Positions 11,501-21,835 of a DNA stretch of 64,000 nt are shown piece by piece. The translations under genes and the position numbers were made by a program. Below the pieces are notes generated by a model. That model had not been told where the DNA came from, made no database searches, and saw nothing but the letters and a program-made list of their open reading frames with translations. This DNA is from Chamaecrista fasciculata. Taxonomy: Eukaryota; Streptophyta; Magnoliopsida; Fabales; Fabaceae. Where the stretch lies: assembly GCA_003254925.1 (NCBI GenBank), contig QANZ01037616.1, forward strand, positions 1 to 64,000, read 5' to 3'. Numbering within the stretch: the stretch's first letter is position 1; every line of letters begins with the position of its first letter.

Positions 11501-12744
11501 TGTCTGATATCAATCAGATCACCAAACCACAATACACAACCACTACCTCCCCCTGTAATGTTTGAATTAGAATATGCCATGCAAGAACAATTATCCAAGC
11601 ACAACTTTCTGCATTGTTCCAAGTTCAATGTAGCATCAAGCCAAGTATATGTAGTTTCTGGCACCTTCGTCCCCTTGAACCTCACAAACCCATCTGTATC
11701 TTTCTCACTGCAATTCAATGGTTTCTTTCTTACACACCCACCAGACCAATCCACCGAATTCCATTTTTGAGGCCACTTAGGTGTGAACCCATTCAAACAC
11801 TGACAAACGGGTGAGTCAGAAACTATACAATTCCCATTGGGTCCACACAGATTATAAGTGTCACAGAAATCCACTGGCTTCTTCGAATAAACCGTCCATT
11901 TTTGAGTATCTTCCACCCACACATAGCGATAACGAGCGGAATCGGTCTGGTTCACCACCAGCCTCGTTAACACAGAAGTGTTCATGAGAGTGTACATGAA
12001 GTAGAACTCATCGGCATTTGAGACCAAGGTATATTCAAAAACAGAGTTAGGATTTAATTCGGGAGACCCACTTGCTTGCACGCCATTCCAAGGTCCAAAT
12101 CGATAGAATTTCTTCGTTCCCTTCATTAAATACACATCATGATAGCTATTTAGGACGGGGATGTTGGTAAAATCTCCAGGAGATGGGTCAACTGGGCTTT
12201 TCCAAGCAGTTAATTGCCAAGTTAAACCAGTTTTAAAGTTCCATCCAAATTTCATACCTGGAAGAAGAGTATCAGAGGGATAATCGAAGCTTTGCCACAA
12301 ATAATCTTCTGGGTTTGCTTGATTCTCGTCAATCAAAACGAGATTCCCGGAATCTAAGAGCTGGGAAACGGGATTTTGTGCTTGTGAGGTGAAATTTGTG
12401 TACCAGAGAAGAGTATTGTTCTGAGTTAGGACGAGGTTGCCGGAGGAGTTCATGGTTAAAACGGCGGCGGCGGAGGAAGAAACGTTGATGGGGTTTTCGC
12501 GGTTGGCGACCCAAACGACGGTCTTGTCGGGGATGTTTTTGTACCAAATACCGAGGTAGCGGTTGCCGGAGTTGTTGTCGGGAGTGAAGAAGCCGAGTTC
12601 GAAGGTGGCGGAAGGGGAAACTAAGGTTGTGTCATTTCCGTCGTCGATGATGAACTGGGAGCGACGAAGGGATTGAAGGGAATTTGCTGCTGTCGAAAGA
12701 TTTAGGAAGATGAGAAGAAGGAAGAAAGAACGAAGAACGTCCAT
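8542..12744 (-). CDS. G-type lectin S-receptor-like Ser/Thr kinase (SD1 type), gene 1
   Basis: Seven exons, read on the minus strand: 12744-11448, 11328-11218, 10427-10261, 10161-9951, 9809-9572, 9481-9331 and 8850-8542. All introns are GT-AG, and the total of 2484 nt gives an intact 827-residue protein. Domains in order: signal peptide (about 1-20), bulb-lectin domain (33-155), S-locus glycoprotein domain (about 210-320), EGF-like cysteines, PAN domain (to about 430), a membrane helix (about 442-463), and a cytosolic RD kinase. Kinase landmarks are GEGGFG at 516-521, the ATP-binding Lys537 in AVKRLS, HRDLK with Asp634, DFG with Asp652 and APE at 679-681. The tail [11 protein letters not shown] is typical of the family. 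Role inferred from the family: cell-surface recognition and phosphorylation signalling; the ligand is unknown. The residue after GPVY is Trp where relatives usually have Lys. Introns 2 and 6 contain foldback transposons. Exon layout matches SD1 genes such as Arabidopsis At4g27290. Confidence 0.95.
8908..9283. mobile_element. Foldback MITE in intron 6 of gene 1, perfect 10-bp duplication
   Basis: The ends GGCAAAAGTACTCATTTTG and, reversed, GGCAAAAGCACTAATTTCG bound 376 bp of complementary arms. The target duplication CTCACAAGAA is perfect (8898-8907 and 9284-9293). Units GTCCCTAAACTTTACACC and GTCCCCAATC are 28-31 bp apart. It fills most of the 480-bp intron without touching the splice sites. 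The same family occurs at 10777-11142 and 50063-50597. Confidence 0.88.
10777..11142. mobile_element. Degenerate foldback MITE in intron 2 of gene 1
   Basis: It starts GGCAAAAGTACCATTTTATC, and its arms carry the same AACTTTACATCAATTTTCAA and TCGTCCCC units as the element in intron 6. The right end is eroded (TTTCAGGATATAAG...), so no target duplication could be recognised. It accounts for about half of the 790-bp intron between the membrane-helix exon and the first kinase exon. Confidence 0.72.
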
Positions 12745-12884
12745 TGATTGAACATGGGAAATGTAAAAAAGAGAGAGAAGTAGGAAAAATTTGCTGAGGC
12801 TTTTTTGTATGGGTTTCTTGGGCTAATGGCGATGATCAATGAAACAAAAGTCAAAAGTGGACGATGACTGTAAGAAGTAAGAAC
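12745..12884 (-). promoter_or_regulatory. Proximal upstream region of gene 1
   Basis: About 140 bp separate the gene 1 start codon from the next foldback element. On the minus strand it holds a W-box core TTGACT (plus 12849-12854), the element bound by WRKY factors, and an AT-rich GATAAATATTA just beyond that could serve as a TATA element. A pyrimidine-rich stretch CTTCTCTCTCTTTTTT lies just upstream of the ATG. These are pattern matches only. Confidence 0.35.
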
Positions 12885-13889
12885 TAATATTTATCTCAAA
12901 TTCCATTTTGGCCTTAATATATTCTTTTTGTTCTATTTTGGTCCTTAATATTTCCCAACAATTCTATTTTCGTCTCTAATTACGAAATAGTCATATCTTT
13001 CTCGTTTTAAGTAAGTTCTATTTAAGGTAAAATTCTAAATTCTAAAAGAGTAAAGAGTAAAGACAAAGAAGGTAAAATCTAGACAACTTACCTTAAATAG
13101 AATTTTACCTTAGAGACGAAAAAACGAAATAGAATTTTACCTTAGAGACAACAATTCTATTCTAAAAGAGTTGTCTAGATTTTACCTTCTTTGTCTTTAC
13201 TCTTTACTCTTTTAGAATTTAGAATTTTATTCCTCCGGGACTATCTACTACACTTTGGGCTTGAAGGAAAAATGAAAGTAGATATATTGGACATCTCTCT
13301 CATTTCAAGTTCGAATGTGATGAAATTAGAGAAATGGGCTACTCTTTATGTGTTCTTTTTTTGTTCAATTAGGAGCTTAGGGTCATCAGCAAACAAAGTC
13401 AAATAATTTTCGCAAATTTGGTATTGGTACTTTGACTATACTCACTTTTAGAGTACTATTTGACCTCGTTTGTCGATGTCTCCAACTGGACAAAGAAAAA
13501 ACTAGTTAAGAGTAACCCTTAGCTTCGATTTTGTTACACTTAAACTTGAAACTAGAAAGATATGACCAATTTCATGAAACAAGAGACTTATTTTCAAGCT
13601 CAATTTCAGGCCTAGTTTATCCTCTTTTGTTGACGACCTTAACTTGGCAAAGAAAAAACTCATCAAGAGTAACTTATAGCTTAGATTTTGTTACATTTGA
13701 ACTTAAAACGAGATAAATATAACTATTTTCAGTAGTTAGGGGTCAATCGTTGAACCTATTAAAAAATTAAACATTAGAGACTAAAACAAAATTATTGAGA
13801 AAAATGAAGGATCAAAATAAAACAAAAAAAATTAAGAATCAAACTGAAATTTAAAGTAAATATTGATAACCAAATTGATATTTTGACCT
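12885..13889. mobile_element. Modular foldback element upstream of gene 1, with a 60-bp hairpin
   Basis: The arms CATTTTGGCCTTAATATATTC and, reversed, GGTTATCAATATTTACTTT belong to the same family as 2921-4002, with the same inner modules (TTTCAAGTTCGAATGTGATG and its inverted form). The left end is shortened. Inside it, 13027-13090 and 13166-13228 are near-perfect inverted copies of about 60 bp (AATTCTAAAAGAGTAAAGAG...), giving a second, smaller hairpin. It starts about 140 bp upstream of the gene 1 ATG. Confidence 0.65.
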
Positions 13890-13983
13890 TTTGACTATTA
13901 TTTTGTTCTTATCTATATTTAGTTTTTGTTATTAATGATTTCCCCTTTGTCTCCGAACCAAGTTCGCGGGGAATGAGAAATAA

Positions 13984-14981
13984 GGTTAAATATTCAAATC
14001 CTAAATGATTTAAAATGCCTAAATTAGTTCTATATATTGTTATTTAGTTTCATTTTAGTACCAAACTCTCAATGAAATCATATTTATCTTATTTTAAGGA
14101 AGAGCATGGCAAGTGTTGGTGAGGTCATCAGTAAAAGTAATCAAATTGGATATAAAAAATGGATCACTTGTATTATGGTCAAACAAATGAAGTTGAAGTT
14201 GGTCATATCTCTCTTATTTCAAGCTTGAACGTGATGAGTTCGAAATTATGGGTTACTCTAAACCAGTCATTTTTTTCTTAGTTGAGACTGCAACAAATGA
14301 AGTCAAATCGGGTTCGAAAGTGGCTTTACGACCAATTTTTCATGATTTTTTTTTACTTTTTGATCCCAAAACCACTTTTGAACCCGATTTAATCTCATTT
14401 GCTAACATTCTTAACTGGGCAGAAAAAGAACTCATTAAGAGTAACTCGTAATTCTGAATTTATCGCATTCCAACTTGAAACAAGATAGATATGACCAACT
14501 TTGTTTGTTTGACCTTTAAATGAGCGGTCCAATTTTGGGACCCAATTTGACCTCGTTTATTGATAGTCGCATTGAAAAAAAAATACTCGTCAAAAGTAAA
14601 ACATATCTTTTTTTTTAGGTAATGTTATGGGTTTCCTCCGCCTATCCGTGTAACGGTCTAAGCGAAGACTAATCCCATTCGGGCTACAGAGACGAAACGG
14701 TCGTGCCCTCCCAACAATACCGACTCTAGGGATCGAACTTGGGTCCTCTCAACTAGGATGTAGCTCGCCAACCACTACACCAAACACTTGTTGGTAAGTA
14801 AAACATATCTTTAGACTCATCAAATTTAAACTTGAAACGAGATAAATATGACTGCATTCAATAATATGGGACCAAAATGAATCTAAATGGCAACATTTAG
14901 GATCAATTTGGATATTTTGAAATATTCAAGACCAAATTAAATTTAAAAACATATATTTAGAACCAATTTGGACATTTGACC
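13984..14981. mobile_element. Modular foldback element with perfect 9-bp duplication, carrying a SINE
   Basis: The ends GGTTAAATATTCAAATCC and, reversed, GGTCAAATGTCCAAATTGG are flanked by a perfect GAGAAATAA (13975-13983 and 14982-14990). The interior has the family module twice in opposite orientations (TTTCAAGCTTGAACGTGATG, ACTCATTAAGAGTAACTCG). A SINE lies at 14611-14795. No protein is encoded. Confidence 0.82.
14611..14795 (-). mobile_element. tRNA-derived SINE, second family
   Basis: The minus strand shows an A box TGGTGTAGTGG, a B box AAGTTCGATCC and an A tail (TTACCTAAAAAAAAA). It is flanked by a perfect 17-bp duplication AAGTAAAACATATCTTT (14594-14610 and 14796-14812); the last T residues may belong to the tail. 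The body after the B box differs from the SINE at 2938, so this is a separate family. Confidence 0.87.
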
Positions 14982-15111
14982 GAGAAATAAAAACTAATGA
15001 TCAACTTCGTACTTGCTATTTTATCTGTATTAATTCAAACTTGACCCACACTCTATAGGTAGTTTACATGTGAGTTTCTCCACAAAATAATTGCTTTTAC
15101 AAAATTTTAAA

Positions 15112-15522
15112 GGTTAAAATCTCAAATTGGTTTTTAATGTATGGGGTAGATTATAAATTAGTCCTAAATATTTTATTTGTTTTCGATTGATCGTATATAT
15201 TTTTATAATTTCTTAAATTGGTCCTGAACTAATAAATATATGGTCATATATATCTCTAGTTAAGACCATCAACAACAAGATTAAATCAAGTCTGGAAAGG
15301 GAATTGCTTGTTTCATAATCAAATAAGCGAAGTTGGTTATCTTTCTCTCATTCTTGAAGAATTCTTTTCCTTTTCAGTTGAGATCAAATCACGTACCGAA
15401 AGCATTTTGGGACCAATTTGAAAAATTATGAAAATATATATGACTAATTTGAAATAAATGAAATATTTAAGACCAATTTGAAATCTATCACATAGATTTA
15501 AGACTCATTTGAAGCTTTAACC
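15112..15522. mobile_element. Short modular foldback element
   Basis: The ends GGTTAAAATCTCAAATTGG and, reversed, GGTTAAAGCTTCAAATGAG are flanked by AATTTTAAA and AATCTTAAA (15103-15111 and 15523-15531, 8 of 9 identical). The centre has one family module (ACCATCAACAACAAGATTAAATC). The stretch 15523-16000 is AT-rich with nothing recognised. Confidence 0.72.
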
Positions 15523-16009
15523 AATCTTAAACTAAGATTTCATTTAAACAATTTCGAACCAGAACTAACCTATCCTTAATTATATTTTTTTAGTTTAGTT
15601 ATTGTCTTGTTATATAAGTTTAATATTATTTAAAACAAAACATACAGCTTACTCACTTCGACACTTCCCCTCATTAATTGAACATGCACGTTTTAAGCAC
15701 TAATCCATTGATTGATGTATAATAATAATAATTGATTTCCATTTATTTCAAAGGCTTTCCTTTTTTTTTGTTTTTGGTAACATTTCAAATGTTTTCTTTG
15801 GACTTTGAAGGAAATGATATGAGATATTGAGATGTAATTTGTTTTTTGGCCAAGATATTGAGATGTAATTAAGTGATTATTATTTGACATAATTATTGTT
15901 TTTGTTGATAATTGATATATATCTGAAAAGAGATTTTTGTTTGACTAATCTTTTAAATATGTGTTTGTAAATAACAAATTACAAAACGATACTTATATAA
16001 TTAAGAGAA

Positions 16010-17367
16010 GAGCAAACCCCTTTTTTGGTCCCTCAATTGTTACTGAGTCGAGGAATCGGTCCCTCAATTGTGGGAAACTACAACTCAGTCCCTCAATTGT
16101 ACAATCCCGTTTACGTTTTGGTCCCTCACGTCTGGTCCGTTAGTGATAGAGGTGTTAAGTGATGACGTGTCACCGTTATCTGCTTAGGTGTCTGTTAAAT
16201 GCTTAGTTGGCATGCCAAATAAATATCCAAGTCATTTTCCCTTGCCACCTCATCAAAATAAATTAAAATCAAAATCAGAAGATGAAAGGACCATAGCATA
16301 GCGGCGTGTATGTATGGGATTACTAACTCACAATATAAAATTTCCCAAATCAGCAAAAGTGGTCCCAAACCCTGATGGTCCCAAACTCTGTCGAATCCTC
16401 TGCCTGCTCTCTCACCCTAAGCATCGTGCACCGTCGTCGCCCGCAAATCGCCGCCGTTGAAGTCGCCCGCCGGTCAAGATGCGACTGAAGTCCATCGGTA
16501 ACCCACGGTAAGCATATCGTGTTTGTTTATTTTGTTTTTGTCTCATCGTGATAATCGAAGGCGGTTTTCTGTATGGACTGATAATCGAAGGCGGTTTTCT
16601 GATAATCGAAGCATCTCGGTCTATTAATGTGCAGACTCAAATATTTGAGCACTTGAAACAGAGAAAAAGCTTCCCTGTGATATGTATAATACAGAACTAT
16701 TGGGTTGTTGGTCAAGCCATTCTGAATAGCTACTACTATGCTTAGTAATAATGTGGTCAGTGTTCAAATTGGGTTTGTGTTCTCCGAGATTAAAATATGG
16801 TATGGTAGGGCCAATGGTGTAAATGGGGAAAGGTAACTCTGTTTTAAGCAGTTTCCTCAATTTGACCATTTGAAACAGAGAAAAAGCTTCCTTGTGATAT
16901 GTATGTACAACACAGAATTATTGGGTTGTGTCCTTGCTGCCTGACTTGAATTGAGAGCAGACTCAAATCCAATGAATGGCTGAAGCTTTTGTTTTTGGTT
17001 TCAAGCTTAATGTGCAGGAAATAAGAGCATCACTACTATGAAAAAAGCAGAGCATGACTTGTAATGCATAGGGATGGAAGGTTTGCTCTCATTTTGGTCT
17101 GATTTTGATTTTAATTTATTTTAATGAGGTGGCAAGGGAAAATGACTTGGATATTTATTTGGCATGCCAACTAAGCATTTAACAGACACCTAAGCAAATA
17201 ACGGTGACACGTCATCACTTAACACCTCTATCACTAACGGACCAAACGTGAGGGACCAAAACGTAAACGGGATTGTACAATTGAGGGACTGAGTTGTAGT
17301 TTCCCACAATTGAGGGACCGATTCCTTGACTCAGTAACAATTGAGGGACCAAAAAGGGGGTTTGCTC
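16010..17367. mobile_element. Pack-MULE: Mutator-like element with captured host gene pieces
   Basis: Terminal inverted arms of about 280 bp begin GAGCAAACCCC and are flanked by a perfect 9-bp duplication TTAAGAGAA (16001-16009 and 17368-17376). The arms are at least 90 percent identical by eye, so the insertion is not old. The arms hold GGTCCCTCAATTG units at 29-33 bp. The middle (about 16290-17090) is not transposon-like. It has a minus-strand UDP-glycosyltransferase fragment (16624-16869) and a GC-rich segment at 16390-16516 with a short ATG frame and a good donor site (CACG/GTAAGC). No transposase is present, so movement would depend on an autonomous partner. Confidence 0.88.
16624..16869 (-). 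pseudogene. Captured UDP-glycosyltransferase fragment (UGT87A-like)
   Basis: The 81-residue frame contains ELPFPIYTIGPTIPYF, then YSEWLDQQPNSSVLYIS and GSFFSVSSAQ. This is the segment just before and into the C-terminal half of plant UDP-glycosyltransferases (linker, then WLD-QP-SVLY-S-GS). The wording is closest in my memory to the UGT87A group. The sugar-donor signature box (PSPG), which lies further downstream in intact enzymes, is absent, so it cannot be an active enzyme. About 55 bp around SVLYISQGSFFSVS is present a second time at 16866-16925, an internal duplication. It lies inside the Pack-MULE arms. Whether it is transcribed is unknown. Confidence 0.75.
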
Positions 17368-17661
17368 TTAAGAGAATAATAAAAAAATAATAAATGAGAA
17401 ATTTTTTAGTTTTATTTCTACAAAAGTCGCCATTTTATGTTTTATTTTTCTGATAAAAAATTTATTAGTATACCTGTAACAAATAACCAAGTATATTTTT
17501 TTCCTTTTTTTTTTTTATCAATAAAGCCAGTTGTTCAACTATTAATTTTGTCCCACATTGACTTCGCGTTCGAACAGCAAATATATCGATCTATTCTAGG
17601 AATACCGGTCATATTCTAAAGTGCCGGCCAAGTATTTTATGTGCTGCTTTTTTAATTTATT

Positions 17662-18091
17662 GGGTAAATTACACTTAGGTACCCTGTGGTTTGACCCTAT
17701 TTCACTTTGGTACCCTGTGGTTTGAAACTTGACACTTTGGTACCCTGTGGTATTCTCCATTAACACTTTGGTACCCTTTGGAGCTATTTTGTAATTTTAA
17801 CCATAATAAATTTTACAAAAATTACATATTGACCCCAAAAAATTTTTAAATTTTTCATTTTAGTCCCTATATAATATGTATCCAGGGACCTATTTGTAAT
17901 TTTTTGAAAATTTTTTGGGGTCAATATGTAATTTTTGCAAAATTTGTTATGGTTAAAATTACAAAATAGCTCCAAAGGGTACCAAAGTGTTAATGGAGAA
18001 TACCACAAGGTACCAAAGTGTCAAGTTTCAAACCACAGGGTACCAAAGTGAAATAGGGTCAAACCACAGGGTACCAAAGTGTAATTTACCC
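17662..18091. mobile_element. Foldback (Mutator-like) element, GGGTAAATT family
   Basis: The ends GGGTAAATTACACTTAGG and, reversed, GGGTAAATTACACTTTGG bound 430 bp that fold almost completely. Flanks TAATTTATT (17653-17661) and TAATTTTTT (18092-18100) match at 8 of 9. Four GGTACCCTGTGGTTTGA units are spaced 31, 30 and 31 bp in the left arm. The larger relative is 41639-42982. The stretch 17377-17652 is AT-rich with nothing recognised. Confidence 0.85.
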
Positions 18092-18111
18092 TAATTTTTT
18101 ATTTCTAAAAA

Positions 18112-19010
18112 GGTCAAATGTTCAAATTGATAATTGTATGTCCTTATATTCATACTATTTTAAATGTTTGAAATATTTAAATTGGTCCTAAATATTGTCA
18201 TTTAATTTTATTTTGGTCTCAAAAAATTGAATGTGGTATATTTCTCTTATCTCAAGTTCGAACGTGACGAGTCACTACGCGTTGTTTTCTACGAGTATTT
18301 TCTCTGTACAGTTAGAGTTATCAACAAACGAGGTCAAGTCGAGTTTCGAAAGTGGATAACTCATTTCACGGTCAAACAAGTGAATTCGATCATGAATCTC
18401 TTGTTTCAAATTTAAATCTGACGAATTCAGAGCTATGAGTCATTCTTATCAAATTATTTTTCTGCCTAGTTGAAAATGTTAACAAGACTCAAAAGTAGGT
18501 TTGATACCAAAAAAATAAAAAAAAATATATGAAAAATTGGTTCTAAACTCACTTTCAAAAGGAAATTATGAAAAATTGGTCCCAAACTCGCTTTCAAAAG
18601 AAAATTATGAAAAATTGATACAAAACTCAATTTTTAAGTTCGATTTGACTTCATTGGTTGACGGTTCAAATTGAAAAAAAAATGACTCGTTAAGGGAAAC
18701 CCATAACTCCGAACTCATTGTATTTAGAATTAAAACGAAAGATATATGATCAATTTCATTTATTTGACCGTGAAATGAACGGCTCAATCTCGAAACTTGA
18801 TTTGACGTTATGTGTTGGCGATCCCATTGAACAAAGAAAATACTTGTCATCAATAGAAACATTTAACTTTTAACTCATCACATTCGAACTTAAAACAAGA
18901 TACATATGACCATATTCAATAGTTCAGAACCAAAATACAATTAAATGGCAAAATTTAGGACCAAAATGAACTTAAGAGCATACATTTAGAACTAATTTGA
19001 GCATTTGACT
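18112..19010. mobile_element. Modular foldback element, older copy
   Basis: GGTCAAATGTTCAAATTG at the left pairs with the reverse of AATTTGAGCATTTGAC at the right, and the inner modules (ATCTCAAGTTCGAACGTGACG, inverted later) match 13984-14981. No target duplication is recognisable. An internal near-tandem repeat (ATTGGTCCCAAACTC and TTGGTTCTAAACTC at 18537-18595) lies near the middle. Confidence 0.65.
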
Positions 19011-19149
19011 TTGAATAATTTATTTCTCAAACTTTAACATTGTATTTAATTTTAAGTTTTAAGAAAACAATCACAATAATACTTTAAATATTATATTCAC
19101 ATGAATTAATAATAAAAATGAAAAAATACTATTAGTACGTATACAATCA

Positions 19150-19596
19150 TTTTCAGTTATACTTGCAAAGTATAAGGTCAGTTTCAGTTAAACCCCCAAA
19201 GTTATTTTTAGCCAATTATACCATAATATTTCACATTTGAGTCAATTGTAACCTCAAATATCCTTTATTTAGGGATGCAATTGACACAAAAAAGAAGAAG
19301 AAAACATTAGGGTTACAATTAATACAGAAAAGAAAATATTGAGGGTATAATTGATTAAAAAAACTTTAAAGATATAAGTGAAACTGGTCCCATACTTTAG
19401 GAGTATAATTGACAAAAAAAAAAACTTTGAGAGTACAATTAAAAATGACAGCATACTTGTAAGCGCTCATAGATCCTTGAGGCCTGCCCTGGCCTTGGTG
19501 AGCCCCCAAGGCCCAACTCACCTAAACTTTACTTTACCAAGAAAAGAAAAAAAAATGACAACATACTTTAAGGGTACCAAAAATAATTTTGCATAA
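19150..19596. mobile_element. Degenerate foldback remnant
   Basis: TATAAGGTCAGTTTCAGTTA at the left and GTGAAACTGGTCCCATAC at 19378-19395 are inverted copies, and the units ACCCCCAAAG and GAGGGTATAATTG are mirrored. A segment of 70-80 bp (about 19460-19540) unlike either arm interrupts the right side. It is related to 7922-8212. Borders are approximate. Confidence 0.45.
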
Positions 19597-19860
19597 TAAA
19601 AAATATAATTTATGAATCATATAACTAACTTATTCTAGTATTCGATTTAATTTTATGGTTGAAGTTTAATAATTAGAATATTATAACAATAATGATGTCA
19701 TAATTTTATCTATAATTTCATTTTATAACTATAATATTGAACTAATTTTCTCATATAATCATTAAATTATATTTTTATTGTTAAATTAAATATTATTAAT
19801 AATTATGATGGACAAAAAATTATAAATATTAAAACGTAATTGATGCAACAACATTTTAAA

Positions 19861-20224
19861 AGGGAAAAATGCAATAAGACTCCTTAAACTTTGAGTCATT
19901 TGGAAATAAGTCCTTAAACTTTTAATTTTTAAAATTAGATTCTTAAATTTTGAAGATTTAAGAATTAGATCCTTCCATCTATTTTTTCACTAACGGTATT
20001 AAGTGTTGTTATATCATACTTCTAGGTATTGAATAAAAATTCAGAAAATCTTTTTGATATACATATAAATATAACATGACAATAATTAACATCATTAGTG
20101 AAAAATGGATGGAAGGATATAATTCCTAAACATTCAAAGTTTAAGAATTTAATTTCTAAAATTGAAATTTTAACATCTACTTCCAAATGACTCAAAATTT
20201 AAGGGGTGTTGTTGCATTTTTCCT
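19861..20224. mobile_element. Foldback (Mutator-like) element with perfect 9-bp duplication
   Basis: The ends AGGGAAAAATGCAATAAG and, reversed, AGGAAAAATGCAACAAC are flanked by a perfect CATTTTAAA (19852-19860 and 20225-20233). Units TCCTTAAACTTT are 30-31 bp apart in the arms. The element is 364 bp and non-coding. Nothing is recognised from 20234 to 20437. Confidence 0.84.
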
Positions 20225-20437
20225 CATTTTAAAGAGAAAACTTTAAATTATCCTAATATTTTAAGCAGCAAAAAAAGAAGCAAAAGTATAGAAACAATAT
20301 TGTTTTTGGCCGAAATTCCTTAGAACAATATTTATTGATAGGAAGAATGTAATAAGATTTTTTTTGATTTTGAGTCATTTGAAAGTAAATTTTTAAATTG
20401 AATTTTTAAAACTATATCCTTATTCCATAAAAAAAAA

Positions 20438-20943
20438 CGTTGGATTTTTTTGGGTCAAATATTCGTCTATGTGGGAGCCCAATTGGGTTATGGGTTGATC
20501 CATTGGAATGTCGGTTATTTTAATTAAGTCTCACATCGGATAGTTATTATTTGAGAGTTCTCCCATTCTTCTATAAATAGGAGTGATTCCCCCATCATTT
20601 AATTTGCTAGTTGATTCCATGAGTTGGAGAGGGTGTTGTCATATTGAGAGCACCCACATAGTTATATTTTCCCCTCTCTCTAGAGTTGTTCTTCCGCGAT
20701 CAGTTGTGGAAACATGGCTCTACCTTTAGTAGGTAAAGTCTCACCGTTTGGTAGAATTCGTGATGAGGAGATCAATGTTTGAGATCTTTCTTGATGGAGC
20801 AAAGCCACTAGCAAGATCTAGAATATTAGCGATGACGTCCAAGTTAGTAAGTTCCTCAATGTGTTTTTAATACTTGCCTAGATTTATTATTGTTGTTCGG
20901 GTTTCGATCTTTGGATCGGGTCTAGGGGATTCGAAATCCTTCA
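20438..20943 (+). repeat. 5' LTR of the old element
   Basis: The LTR runs from GTTGGATTTTTTTGGG (first base uncertain) to AAATCCTTCA. It has a TATA-like CTATAAATAGG near 20571 and lies directly before a primer-binding site. This placement is the main reason for calling it an LTR. Confidence 0.6.
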
Positions 20944-20944
20944 T

Positions 20945-20957
20945 TGGTATCAAAGCC
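20945..20957 (+). other. Primer-binding site of the old element
   Basis: TGGTATCAAAGCC resembles the complement of the initiator-Met tRNA 3' end used by many plant retroelements. It lies two bases after the proposed LTR end. Confidence 0.65.
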
Positions 20958-21835
20958 TGGTTATGCTAGCTCTCTGTTCTCTAGGAATTTGTGATTCCAA
21001 AATGTTGTAGGGATATAGTTATCCCTTTCCCAAAATTTGTTTTTGAGGTTTGTATAAATATGAGTTATTCAAGTATAGTTGTTCTTCCATTCCCTAAAAC
21101 TTTTTAGGGATAGATGATATATAAAATGTATATTATCTTGTGTATATGAAGAAGATAATCATAATTTTTAATTTATTTAAAACTTAGGAACATGTGTAGG
21201 TTCCCATAATAATATTCATGTTCTTGATCAGAACTCGGTAATATGCCTAGGATCACCAATTTTAATATTTGTTGTTATTTCTGGTTTAATCTTTGTGATA
21301 AGTTAAGAGTTTTAAAGATTGTGTTTAAGTATCTTTTTGAATTTGAAATTTAAATTTGTGTTTTTTAAATTTTTTGAGCTTTAAATTTGATTTGAACTTA
21401 AACTTAAAGGATTTGCCTAGATTTTCTAGAGAGATTTGAACCCTAATATTAATTATTATAATAATATGTTTATTAAATAATTAATATAAAATAAAATAAT
21501 AATTTAAAAAAAAGTGGTGGAGATGGAGCATTTTTAATCGCCGGCAGCCGGAGTCGTTGTCGACGGTGATCAGCAGGCAGATCACGATGGACTACGCCAT
21601 TGTGGACCACTGTGTAGGGTGGTCGGGCGACAGGGTTACGGAGAAATCACCGCCATGAACCATCGTGTATGGTGGCTAGTATGTGGTGGTCCGGCGATTT
21701 TTATTGTCGTGGACCATCGCAAACAGTGGACAACCGGTGATGTCACGACGAGCGACGCCGACAAATGACCGTGACCGCGATCGTTGTGAGTGGTGGCGAC
21801 GGCGACCGCTGGCCATTGGGCACCGGCGTTGATTG

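Noticed and set aside
11558-11814. Plus-strand frames opposite gene 1 (also 55848-56174 opposite gene 2)
   Set aside because: They are shadows of the conserved S-domain exons on the other strand.
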